Shown here in pieces: positions 27,854-36,685 of a stretch of 64,000 bases of DNA. The notes beneath the pieces are model-generated. The model was given only the letters and a program-made list of their open reading frames with translations, ran no database searches and had not been told where the DNA came from. Both the position numbers and the translations under genes were made by a program. Every line of letters begins with the position of its first letter. Positions within the stretch are counted from its first letter, which is position 1. Origin of the DNA: Tetrapisispora phaffii CBS 4417. Lineage: Eukaryota > Ascomycota > Saccharomycetes > Saccharomycetales > Saccharomycetaceae. Where the stretch lies: NCBI RefSeq assembly GCF_000236905.1, contig NC_016521.1, positions 963,521 to 1,027,520 on the forward strand, written 5' to 3'.

Positions 27854-28838
27854 TGACTGTTCATTCACTTAAAAAGATCCAAACCATACAAAAAAAACCC
27901 CCAAACAATATCTTCAAAATTCGCAACACGAAAGGCTTAAATTTCTTTATAGTAATAGTGGTACTTAAAGTAACGACACGCTTATCATCTTAGCAAGTTA
28001 GCAAACTTAAAAACCTTTGTTCAAGAGCATTATAATACCAATTAAATAAAGCTTATGTCCTTTCTTCTAAATGTATTAAATGCTTAATATAGTAAATCAA
28101 TTAAATTATTTTGAAGAATGTCCTTTACCCGGAAACTCAAATTGTAGCCCTAATATAGCCCTGTTTGGATTTAATAGGGCTACATTAGGATAGGTACCTG
28201 TATTTTCCTAAACAGGTAATCATTATTCACGAACACGATTGAGTTTTTTTTGTGGCAGTCCAAAAAAAATTTAAAAATAAAACACTAGAATGATAAACAC
28301 AAAAACAAAAAAAAAAGTTATATAAATGGAGTCGATTTTCTGTTTTTTTTTCCTAATATCAGTCAAATAGTAGTTGCTTTAATAAAAGAGACTTTAATTA
28401 AGAAATTAGTTCGTACACTATTAACTTATTACATTTAATACTGGCAAAAGAAGGCAAAGTAATTGTTTTTTCAAAGAATAATAATAATCAGTGAACAAAT
28501 TAAATTCCTATAAGTAATAAATTGAGTACAAACGTATTTTATCAGTATATTCACGTATTTATTATTTTATTTTTTTGCTAGAATAGAGTCTGTAAAGAAA
28601 AAGCATAATACAAAAGAAGTGAGAAAAAGTAACATAATAGTTTTCTTTTACTTTTTCAACATCTATATATATATATTATTGTTTCTGAGGTTGTCATATT
28701 TTCATATTTTTTTTTTGGGTGGTTATATTGAAAGTTTTTATTTTTAATTGTTTAAAATTTCTTTGTTTCCTTTCTAATAATTCAAATTGTTCTAACACCT
28801 AAAAATTGTCAAATATATTTATATAATAGCGGCAAATA
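27854..28838. other. RAD50-NRD1 divergent spacer with two inverted repeats
   Basis: This 985-bp AT-rich region has no coding signal. TGTAGCCCTA (28143-28152) and TAGGGCTACA (28175-28184) form a perfect 10-bp inverted repeat. TACCTGT (28195-28201) and ACAGGTA (28212-28218) form a 7-bp one right after. TATATAAA follows at 28319-28326. From there to NRD1 the sequence is a roughly 500-nt leader region with homopolymer A and T runs. Confidence 0.6.
28319..28326 (+). promoter_or_regulatory. TATA box, probable NRD1 promoter with long leader
   Basis: TATATAAA followed by TGG, about 510 bp upstream of the NRD1 ATG. No comparably clean TATA box in a non-repetitive context is closer; the (TA)n run near 28665-28676 is low complexity. 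A long NRD1 leader would suit the known autoregulation of NRD1 by early termination in S. cerevisiae. Confidence 0.45.
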
Positions 28839-30647
28839 ATGAGCGAAGTAGGAGATTTTCAAGACTTTGTAACTACCTTGGAATCCTTCAGAGATTTAAA
28901 ATCAGGTATTTCAGGTTCTCGTATTAAAAAATTAACAACGTATGCACTTGAAAATGTTAACGATGGTGAAAAAATAATGAATGTAATAATTAATTATTCA
29001 AAGACCTGTCCACCTAGTCACAAATTGGGTTCTTTATATATAATTGATTCTATAGGCAGAGCTTACTTAGATGAAAAAAGAGCAAAAGATGAAATTATTA
29101 ATTCAGAGGCTAAACATGGTAGTTTTGCACATGCATTGTATATCTTAGGTCAAGTCATTGAATCGTTGATAATTGAAGCAACTGAAAAGAGTATTGAAGA
29201 TAATAAAGATAAAATCCGTACATTAATTGATATTTGGGATAGAGCAGGCTTATTTAGAAAAGATATTTTAAATTCAGTAAGGGCAAAATGTTTTTCAATG
29301 AATGTATACCAAAATAATACTCCTCATAGTAATACTAATGAGATCACTAATAATGTCAAAGTTGCTTCTCTTTCTACCGGTCAAAATGATCAAATTTTGC
29401 CAGAAGATATTAAGGATAGATGCATCGCTATTTTAGATAACTTGAAACCCTTGCCAGTGGTTCCAGATGTTGAGCTGCCAGAAAAACTTTCATCATCTGA
29501 TTTATCGGAACAACAAATAGCATTATTTCAATTACTGAGTAATATCCACCTTCAAACTAGCGGTCCTGTAGTTAGCAGTACCAGAGACAACAACAACGTA
29601 GCTGGACATGTCACAACCGAATATGGTAGTAGAAGAGATAGAGAAAGAGAAAGAGAGTTCACCAACAAAAGAACTAGATCCAAATCTCCACCTCAACAAC
29701 ATAAAAGAAAACAAAATTACGGGCAAGATTACAGTAACAATAATACCCACAATTCTCATAATTCTCATAACAGTAATACCAACAGTAGCAGTAGTAGCGC
29801 TAATCAAAATAATAATCATCACCTATATCCAGATGAACGGAATGTGCAATCTAATCAGCATTATAGACAAAACACTGTATCTTATGACCCCAGTATTCCT
29901 CCAGATTGTGTTAAAGTTCTAAGTCGTACTTTATTCATTGGTGGTGTTCCTCCAACTATGAGAGAATGGGATTTAGCTAATGCTATGCAACCATTTGCTG
30001 CAGTTCAAAGTGTAATTCTAAATAATGCCAGAAAGCATGCCTTTGTAAAAGTTTATTCAAGACAAGAAGCTGAAAATGCGTTAGCACATTTCAATAAGGA
30101 TGGGGCATTGCCTCTAAGAACACGTTGGGGTGTGGGTTTTGGCCCAAGAGACTGTTGTGATTATCAACATGGTTACAGTATTATCCCACTCCATAGATTA
30201 ACGGATGCGGATAAAATGTGGTCCACTTCTGCTCAATGGGGTGGTACCAATAACGAGCCATTGGTTCCGGGTATAGTATTTGAAGAACCTGATATCAATA
30301 TCAGTGAAGGTGTTTCCTCTAAATCAATTTCTTATAAAGTCCCCTCCGATAGCATAAGAAGTCAACAGAACTATCAAAATGTGATGCACCATCATCCACA
30401 GCCACCACAACAGCAACAGCAACAGATGATGTATGGTGGTTACCAAGATACTAAGTATAACAATAATAACTTTATGCCTCCACCACCACCACAACAACAA
30501 TACAACCAACATATGCCTCCACAGCCTCACATGCCTCACATGCCTCCACAGCCTCACATGCCTCCACAACAGCAACCACAAGGATTCGATCCAACAGCAC
30601 AGCTGAATTCACTAATGAGCATGTTAAACCAACAACCACCTCGTTAA
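28839..30647 (+). CDS. NRD1: Nrd1, RNA-binding termination factor of the Nrd1-Nab3-Sen1 complex
   Basis: The 602-residue protein has an N-terminal CTD-interaction domain (about residues 1-155), which binds Ser5-phosphorylated RNA polymerase II tails. Next come an Arg/Glu/Ser-rich segment (near 265-285), an Asn/His/Ser-rich low-complexity stretch, and an RRM with flanking elements (about 360-490, starting SRTLFIGGVPPTMREWDLANAM). The tail is rich in Pro, Gln and His-Met-Pro repeats. Nrd1 binds GUAA/G motifs and terminates snoRNA and cryptic transcripts, linking them to the exosome. It is slightly longer than S. cerevisiae Nrd1 (YNL251C, about 575 aa) because the low-complexity parts are expanded. 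Confidence 0.96.
   Translation: MSEVGDFQDFVTTLESFRDLKSGISGSRIKKLTTYALENVNDGEKIMNVIINYSKTCPPSHKLGSLYIIDSIGRAYLDEKRAKDEIINSEAKHGSFAHALYILGQVIESLIIEATEKSIEDNKDKIRTLIDIWDRAGLFRKDILNSVRAKCFSMNVYQNNTPHSNTNEITNNVKVASLSTGQNDQILPEDIKDRCIAILDNLKPLPVVPDVELPEKLSSSDLSEQQIALFQLLSNIHLQTSGPVVSSTRDNNNVAGHVTTEYGSRRDREREREFTNKRTRSKSPPQQHKRKQNYGQDYSNNNTHNSHNSHNSNTNSSSSSANQNNNHHLYPDERNVQSNQHYRQNTVSYDPSIPPDCVKVLSRTLFIGGVPPTMREWDLANAMQPFAAVQSVILNNARKHAFVKVYSRQEAENALAHFNKDGALPLRTRWGVGFGPRDCCDYQHGYSIIPLHRLTDADKMWSTSAQWGGTNNEPLVPGIVFEEPDINISEGVSSKSISYKVPSDSIRSQQNYQNVMHHHPQPPQQQQQQMMYGGYQDTKYNNNNFMPPPPPQQQYNQHMPPQPHMPHMPPQPHMPPQQQPQGFDPTAQLNSLMSMLNQQPPR
30370..30585 (+). repeat. low-complexity CAN/CCN repeats encoding the NRD1 Gln/Pro/His-Met-Pro tail
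   Basis: CAA/CAG runs at about 30407-30425 and degenerate CCTCACATG-type units at about 30520-30568 encode Gln runs and HMPPQP repeats. Such tracts vary in length by replication slippage and are prion-like in composition. Confidence 0.7.
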
Positions 30648-31105
30648 TAAATAAACTTCACTAAAATTGGTGAACTATCATCACCAAATACCATGTGTAT
30701 CACTATATATCAATATATACAAAATTTTAAATAGAATATATATTTATAAGACTTAATTACAAGTTGAGCGAGTTTTCTTTATTGATTATAGAGGTCAATA
30801 ATGCGTCCATATTACATTTAACATTGTCATTCTATAATGTTATTCAACCTCTGCTAACATAACTTAAAACCAATACTTCGTTGAGAATGATTTGTTGATT
30901 AAAGGTCAAATTTCCAAAATTTCCATCAATTCTAAAAAATGAAAAGATCACAAAGCCTAATATATAATAATAATCATAAAAGATGGTAAGTTTCAAAGTA
31001 TGAAGTCCATGCATATTGTAATAATTATCTTTTAAGTAAGTTTGACAAAGAACAACTTAGTATATTAGTCGAATTCCCAAAAATTTCTAGCAAAGCAAGC
31101 ACTCT
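30648..31105. other. NRD1-MRPL17 spacer
   Basis: AT-rich 3' end of NRD1 and promoter of MRPL17. No motif stands out. Confidence 0.5.
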
Positions 31106-31918
31106 ATGTTGTCAATTAGGAGAAGTTTGGCAACCTCTTCAGAAAAGGCTGTTTCTTCAAGCTTAAGGGCAGGTATAATATTATCCAGAAACCCAATTGT
31201 AACTCCAGATGTAACCAATTTTGAACAGAATTACTATACTTACCAAGCCTTATTGGAGAGGCGTTTGATGTGGACCTTCCCTCATTATTATTATTTTAAG
31301 AGAGGTACATTATCTCAAAGTAAGTTCTCCAGTGCTCAACCGGGTCCTATTTCAAAACTTCCAGGTGTATGGTTTCCTAAAGGTGTTCCAGATGTCAAGC
31401 ATAACAGAGAAAGAAGATTGAAGCAAGAAGTTGTGTTACCTAAGTCTAAAGGAGATGTACAAGAAGGTAATGGGAAATCCGATGATTTGACAAGATCAAT
31501 TGAACCAAATTCAAGGATTACAGAAGCTGATAAAACCAATGATATCACAAGTTTAGAAAGAAAACTAAGCAGAACGTTATATCTACTTGTTCAAAATAAA
31601 AATAAAATATGGACCTTCCCAAATTTTGACGCAACCAATACTGGACTACACAAAGATGCTGAAGAAGGATTAAGATCATTAGGTGGTGAAAAAATGTATA
31701 CTTGGACTGTTTCAAAAAAACCACTTGGCTTTATTGAAAATAAAGATGGAAGCAAAGAATTTTTAATTAAATCTCATATATTAGCAGGGAGCTTCCAATT
31801 ACTAAAGAAAAATGAACATAATATATCAAATTTTGCATGGTTAACGAAAGAAGAAATAAAAGAAAAGGTTAGCCAGAGTTATTATAACTATACAGAATTT
31901 ATGCTTGCTGACAACTAA
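31106..31918 (+). CDS. MRPL17: Mrpl17 (mL46), mitochondrial large ribosomal subunit protein
   Basis: The 270-residue protein begins MLSIRRSLATSSEKAVSSSLRAG, a basic amphipathic mitochondrial presequence. It continues with the mL46 pattern: NYYTYQALLERRLMWTFPHYYYFKRGTLS, then a Nudix-like C-terminal fold (KIWTFPNFDATN ... GGEKMYTWTVSKKPLGFI). mL46 is a structural subunit of the mitoribosome large subunit; the Nudix fold has lost the hydrolase motif. Length is close to S. cerevisiae Mrpl17 (YNL252C, about 281 aa), and its position between NRD1 and TEX1 is conserved. Confidence 0.95.
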   Translation: MLSIRRSLATSSEKAVSSSLRAGIILSRNPIVTPDVTNFEQNYYTYQALLERRLMWTFPHYYYFKRGTLSQSKFSSAQPGPISKLPGVWFPKGVPDVKHNRERRLKQEVVLPKSKGDVQEGNGKSDDLTRSIEPNSRITEADKTNDITSLERKLSRTLYLLVQNKNKIWTFPNFDATNTGLHKDAEEGLRSLGGEKMYTWTVSKKPLGFIENKDGSKEFLIKSHILAGSFQLLKKNEHNISNFAWLTKEEIKEKVSQSYYNYTEFMLADN

Positions 31919-32143
31919 TTAACTATTCAATAATGATTCCCAAGATATGATTCTAATACTGTTAATTATTTGTCTTCTGTTAATAATGCATAAATAATTC
32001 GCAACACAGTATTCTCATTTCATGTAAATAAAATAAAAATCAATAAATATTGACAAATATTATCTTTTTTATTCAAAATAATTTATAAATTTTAATTAAT
32101 AATAAAAGTTTACAGTGTTCTATCAAACTTTGAGATTGTAGAA

Positions 32144-33667
32144 TTAATTATGTGAGAATCTAGCAGGTCTAGGGTTGGCTCTCGGTCTCTTATTTCTATT
32201 TGGACCCCTGCTAGAATCTCTACCAATGCCTCTATTTATGTTCCTATTTAAGCCTCTGTTTGACTCTCTATCTGGACCTCTACTTGATTCTCTGCTTGCT
32301 CCTCTATTTGGGGCTCTACTCGAGTCTCTATTCGAGTCTCTATTCGAGCCTCTAAGTAGTGCTTGTTCACTATTCCAATCATGTTTACTTTTTTTGGCAT
32401 TAAGGTCATTATAAGTTCTAGCCTTTTCGTTTTCAGGGAATACTTCTGGATGGAAAGATTTCCAAAATGATAACTCATCAGAGTGACCCTTTTCAGAATA
32501 TAACCTGCATAGCGTATCGTTTTCCCCTGAGATCATTAACCAAGATTTATTAGGATAAAACTTGACAATAAAATCAGAATCTAAGTGTTTCTGATCATAA
32601 TCATTTATTTTCTCTGTGGTTATCATGTCATAAAATCTAAATTTTCCTTCTTCTGAAACCACAACTAACAGTTTTCCAGATGGGGATAAATCAAATGTAC
32701 GTATATTTGATTCACATTCTACAATGGTACTGATACAAGTTAAAGATTCAAGGTCCCAGATCAAACATGCGCCATCTTCTCCTACACTCACTAATTTATC
32801 ACCAAGTGGTGTAACTTTCAAACCAGTAATTTTTCCTCTATGTGCTGGTACTTTGATAATATTCTTTAACTCTTTGTTATTATTAACTCTCAGCAATGAA
32901 ATTTCGCCAATTGATGTACCTACAATAATATAATTTCCATGATTATTCCAACATATAAAAGTAATTGAACCTTCAACTTCTTCATTAAAGTTATAGAAAT
33001 GAACTTGTTTATGATTAGCTTTGACATCAAACAAACATATTTCATTGTTTTTGGTGACTGCAGCTAACCATTGGGATGAAGGGTCATAATGACATTTTGT
33101 AAATCTCAATTTAGCATCTGAACTGTCTAGATTCAATGTTCTATACTTTGTTAAACTGTGTGTATTATGATCCACATTCCAAATTTGAATATAATTACTA
33201 TTTGAGACAGTTGCAAATTGGCCAACTTCGTTAGAATTCCACGATATGGACGTTATAGGTTTCTCCACTCCCATGGCATCTTTTTTGTAGGCTTTGAAGG
33301 ATCTATTAAAAGTATCATGGACTAAAAACCACACAGTGAGTGAGCCATCATATCTACTGTAAGCTAATGCTTTTCCAGTAGGTTGAAATTCAATTGCATA
33401 CACTTCATTAGGTGATATACCCACGACGAATCTTGATTTGGCTCTAGAAAGTATAAGCAATCTACGATCATCAGTGATATGTTCTACATTTTTTTTATTT
33501 AGTAACTCATCGGTAATAGTTCTAGTCAATTTCTCAGATAATTTCTTATCCATAGTAGCCTGTTTGTATATAGATGTAGCCAATTCATTATTTGTAGTAT
33601 CTGGTACGACAGGCTTCTTAACGCTTGTATTTCTCTCACCTCTGACTGGAGGCTTCGAAAGTGACAT
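32144..33667 (-). CDS. TEX1: Tex1, WD40 subunit of the THO/TREX mRNA export complex, with an extended RSN-rich tail
   Basis: The 507-residue protein has a WD40 propeller from about residue 70 to 390 (e.g. VYAIEFQPTGKALAYSRYDGSLTVWFL; VSVGEDGACLIWDL). Tex1 is part of THO, which couples transcription elongation to mRNA export. It is about 85 residues longer than S. cerevisiae Tex1 (YNL253W, about 422 aa). The excess is mainly a C-terminal tail (about residues 435-507) of Arg-Asp/Glu/Gly-Ser/Asn-Arg units ending in basic PRPARF sequence. The tail is encoded by degenerate short repeats at 32165-32360. Gene order is conserved. Confidence 0.93.
   Translation of the reverse strand: MSLSKPPVRGERNTSVKKPVVPDTTNNELATSIYKQATMDKKLSEKLTRTITDELLNKKNVEHITDDRRLLILSRAKSRFVVGISPNEVYAIEFQPTGKALAYSRYDGSLTVWFLVHDTFNRSFKAYKKDAMGVEKPITSISWNSNEVGQFATVSNSNYIQIWNVDHNTHSLTKYRTLNLDSSDAKLRFTKCHYDPSSQWLAAVTKNNEICLFDVKANHKQVHFYNFNEEVEGSITFICWNNHGNYIIVGTSIGEISLLRVNNNKELKNIIKVPAHRGKITGLKVTPLGDKLVSVGEDGACLIWDLESLTCISTIVECESNIRTFDLSPSGKLLVVVSEEGKFRFYDMITTEKINDYDQKHLDSDFIVKFYPNKSWLMISGENDTLCRLYSEKGHSDELSFWKSFHPEVFPENEKARTYNDLNAKKSKHDWNSEQALLRGSNRDSNRDSSRAPNRGASRESSRGPDRESNRGLNRNINRGIGRDSSRGPNRNKRPRANPRPARFSHN
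32165..32360 (-). repeat. degenerate repeats encoding the TEX1 RS/RN-rich tail
   Basis: Imperfect units of about 12-30 bp (on the plus strand, variations of CTCTATTYGAGNCTCT) encode NRDSNR/SRxxNR-like peptides. The pattern implies expansion by unequal crossing over or slippage. Confidence 0.75.
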
Positions 33668-34393
33668 TATTCTTTGGACTTCAAGTATTATTCAATATCA
33701 GTACTACGCTACCTAAAGTTTAAGCTATTTCCTTCAACCTGGTTCAAATAACAGATACTTTTAACTATTATGTTTTTTAATATTTATGAGCAAAGTACTA
33801 TGAAATGGACGTTGGCAATTGTAAACTGATTAAAACAGACCTCGATTGAGTTCAATTGAGGTAGAAATTAGTTATAGACTTATATATAGGTATATAGGAT
33901 GTATCTAGTCTAATTATCTATAACAAGTATTTTATACTTAAGATTAAAACTTTGAACAAATATTTGGACAATTAAAGTTTAGTTTTCATTGAAAACCTTT
34001 TCCAAAGAACAATTCTTTAAAGCTTTAGACATTTGAAACATGGTGAAAGCATTTTATGAGATGTATTATTATAAAACTATGTATCATTTGAGTCCAATAG
34101 AGATGTGGATTGATGTATTCGACTATTTATCTGTGTTTCATACATTCTGCTACTAGTACAACACCTTCTTACACATTTAATCATTACCGGGTGTTTTTAT
34201 TGAGCCTTTGAAATTTCAAAAGTCGATGAGATAGCAATTGATCTTTTACAACTCATCAATATACTTTTTAACTACTGGTACAGATAAGACTACCAGCTGC
34301 TAAATAAGTAAATAAGAGTGTTTTACAATCATATAATCGCCAATTTAGGAACCACTGGCAACCAAATCACACCACGTTAACACCAGATTCAAA
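33668..34393. other. TEX1-RTC4 divergent spacer
   Basis: AT-rich shared promoter region. It contains ACCGGGTG at about 34187-34194 but no complete Reb1 site and no canonical TATA near either start. Nothing coding is seen. Confidence 0.5.
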
Positions 34394-35440
34394 ATGAACG
34401 ATACTGAGTCGAGAACTAACATTAATAAAAGACGTCGTGTGTATCAGACAAATGATGGTAATAATAACAAGGTGAATATCATGAAGAGACTAGCTAAACT
34501 TAGGGATAACAAGAGGAAAGTGAAGAAGTTAAAGGCTGCTGACACCGACATCAGTTCCGATGAATTTGATTCCATGTCTGACGATAGAAATAGCAAGTGT
34601 ACTCCTGGATACTCTTTAGCAGATTTAAACTGTCCCTTACTACAGGATGAAGGGAAGAGTCGGAAGAAGAAATCTTCTGATATTATCGAACAAGGACCTG
34701 AGATAGAAGAAGTTCAACTACAACAAAAATTGCACGATGATGTCATCGAGGCCACCTCTCAGCAGTCATCATTATTAAAAAAATTGAGCACTGAAGAGCA
34801 TCTAGATCACATCTGGACTGGAGACTTTGAGAAAAGAATACCAACTAATGCAAAGACAGAGTTAACTGCCGATGAGGTAGAAGAAACTAAGGCATATTTT
34901 ATGAAGAAGTATCAGTTACCCAATGTACTATATTTCGACGAATTACTAGCGAAAGTCAAACCAAAATTCAATATTGTTGATAAGATCTTAAAAGGTAAAA
35001 TGGCATCACCGTACTATATTGAGGCAAAACATTTGCACAAGAACTCAAAGAAAGCATTACTCTCCACCGACGAGTTCAGGCATATGGACATGACGAAATT
35101 TCAAGCCGGGTTCTACGGCTTGAAAAGGCAGTTGAGACTAGGACAAGAGATATACAACAAATTCAGGGTCATGTTACTTTCCAATAAGTCACCGACACTG
35201 AAATGGTGGGGCGCATTGGATTTTGCCCAGTTTGTTCTTGCGCCAGAACTGCTATTACACTTATGTATCGAAGAGATGAATCTACAAAAGAAGGCAGAAA
35301 CCACAGAGGAAGGACATTCTGACGAGGAACTGGACGCTAGAGAATTGGCATACGACCTCTTCAAAAGCACCATTGTATTCGGCACTAGCGTCGCTGATGC
35401 ATACCCACTAGAAGAATGGGAGTCTCATATTCGGACGTGA
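34394..35440 (+). CDS. RTC4: Rtc4, nuclear protein of unknown function linked to telomere capping
   Basis: The 348-residue protein has a basic, Lys/Arg-rich N-terminus (RRRVYQ ... KLRDNKRKVKKLK) suited to nuclear import, a low-complexity acidic part, and a conserved helical C-terminal domain (about residues 145-348) with FYGLKRQLRLGQEIYNKF and a second block around the WWGALDFAQFVLAPELL stretch, ending SVADAYPLEEWE. This is the Rtc4-like domain. Its biochemical function is not known; the S. cerevisiae gene (YNL254C, about 401 aa) was named from suppression of cdc13-1. Position beside GIS2 is conserved. Confidence 0.9.
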   Translation: MNDTESRTNINKRRRVYQTNDGNNNKVNIMKRLAKLRDNKRKVKKLKAADTDISSDEFDSMSDDRNSKCTPGYSLADLNCPLLQDEGKSRKKKSSDIIEQGPEIEEVQLQQKLHDDVIEATSQQSSLLKKLSTEEHLDHIWTGDFEKRIPTNAKTELTADEVEETKAYFMKKYQLPNVLYFDELLAKVKPKFNIVDKILKGKMASPYYIEAKHLHKNSKKALLSTDEFRHMDMTKFQAGFYGLKRQLRLGQEIYNKFRVMLLSNKSPTLKWWGALDFAQFVLAPELLLHLCIEEMNLQKKAETTEEGHSDEELDARELAYDLFKSTIVFGTSVADAYPLEEWESHIRT

Positions 35441-35533
35441 GGGAGGAGGGAAGAGGGAACAAGACACATGAACGGTACTCTTATACATGTCTTATTGCTG
35501 TGGATGCCAACAATAACCTACTACCATGCATAC

Positions 35534-35565
35534 ATGCATCATGGCCATCGATAGCCATGGTGCAT
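35534..35565 (+). terminator. 12-bp stem-loop downstream of RTC4
   Basis: ATGCATCATGGC (35534-35545) pairs with GCCATGGTGCAT (35554-35565) across an 8-nt loop, CATCGATA. Eleven pairs are Watson-Crick and one is a G-U wobble in RNA. It starts about 90 nt past the RTC4 stop, so it would lie in the RTC4 3' UTR or in the upstream GIS2 promoter. Confidence 0.5.
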
Positions 35566-35585
35566 AACGTCCCTTAGGCATGGGG

Positions 35586-35592
35586 TTACCCG
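35586..35592 (+). promoter_or_regulatory. Reb1-type site in the GIS2 promoter
   Basis: TTACCCG, followed by CGTG, about 290 bp upstream of the GIS2 ATG in the most GC-rich part of the RTC4-GIS2 spacer. Confidence 0.6.
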
Positions 35593-35880
35593 CGTGTCAC
35601 CAAGCACGACGGTTCCCGCCCAATTTTGGAAAAGTGAAAAATTCATTGAAGTTAAATGCCAATGTTGTAGATGTTTTAATGCATCCCAGAAGAGTTTCAG
35701 CTGGTGGATGGTTTGGTAAGTTAATGAATTGTAATTTTGCAAATGCAATCTTAATTTGGATCTGGATTATATTGGGCATTGTTTCTTCGTTTTATTAATA
35801 CATACTCCCTCCTGGCTTTTATTTTAGATTAGGACTTAGGGCGATAGCGACGAGATACTCTCCCAGATTAATAATTGAAA

Positions 35881-36378
35881 ATGTCTCAAAAAGCTTGTTA
35901 CGTTTGTGGTAAACTAGGTCATCTAGCCGAAGATTGTGATTCTGACAGATTGTGTTACAACTGTAACCAAGCTGGCCATCTGCAATCCGAATGCACCCTT
36001 CCAAGATCCGTTGAACACAAACAATGTTACAACTGTGGTGAGACCGGTCATGTTAGATCTGAATGTAGTGTTCAACGTTGTTTCAACTGTAACCAAACTG
36101 GCCATATCTCAAAGGACTGCAGTGAGCCAAGAAAGCAAAAATTCAATAACGGCATGAGCGCCCAAAGATTCTCAAGAAATAACAAGGTCTCCTGCTATAA
36201 GTGCGGCGGTCCAAACCACATGGCTAAGGATTGTTTACAAGAAGATTTCAAGTGTTACTCTTGTGGTGGTGTAGGTCACTTATCAAAGGACTGCCCATCC
36301 GGTTCTGGTGTAAACGCCAAGGTTTGTTACAACTGTAACCAAACTGGCCACATCTCAAGAGAGTGTCCTTCTTACTAG
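35881..36378 (+). CDS. GIS2: Gis2, CNBP-type protein with seven CCHC zinc knuckles
   Basis: The 165-residue protein consists almost entirely of seven CX2CX4HX4C zinc knuckles, from CYVCGKLGHLAEDC near the N-terminus to CYNCNQTGHISREC at the C-terminus. A linker (residues about 82-100) separates knuckles four and five. Gis2 binds GA-rich single-stranded RNA, associates with translating ribosomes and enters P bodies and stress granules; its human counterpart is CNBP. ATG 35881 is the start; the frame also has a TTG two codons upstream that need not be used. S. cerevisiae Gis2 (YNL255C) is about 153 aa, with the extra length here mainly in the linker. Confidence 0.97.
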   Translation: MSQKACYVCGKLGHLAEDCDSDRLCYNCNQAGHLQSECTLPRSVEHKQCYNCGETGHVRSECSVQRCFNCNQTGHISKDCSEPRKQKFNNGMSAQRFSRNNKVSCYKCGGPNHMAKDCLQEDFKCYSCGGVGHLSKDCPSGSGVNAKVCYNCNQTGHISRECPSY

Positions 36379-36685
36379 ATATAAACAAGAAGAATAATAA
36401 GATAACCCATTATTTCTTAATAAGTTTGTATTATAAGTTTTCAAGAAAAAATAACATTGTTTTAAGTTGCCATTTCTTTATGAGCATTTAGGGAGTTTCA
36501 ATGATAAATTCCAGATATATTCTCCTTATAATTATATAATATTTAGTTCGAAGATCAGAAAATAAAACAATTTTAGTCAAATTTGGTAGAGCATTGATGC
36601 TCTATCATACTATGCATATTGTATTCACTAGAATATAGGCGGTGTTTCATATACTTAGCGTTAATCTATCATAGGTGTACATTAC
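36379..36685. other. GIS2-FOL1 convergent spacer with a palindrome
   Basis: AT-rich region between two stop codons. A near-perfect dyad GGTAGAGCAT-TG-ATGCTCTATC sits at 36585-36606 (one G-U type mismatch). It may act in 3'-end formation for one or both genes; otherwise nothing is seen. Confidence 0.5.

Noticed and set aside
28660..28680. Short TA, GT and A/T runs in spacers (also near 14095, 23890, 52310)
   Set aside because: Ordinary low-complexity tracts in an AT-rich yeast genome; no specific role can be supported.
35580..35798. 72-codon open frame upstream of GIS2
   Set aside because: Lies in the GIS2 promoter, overlaps opposite-strand frames of equal size and has no recognisable motif.
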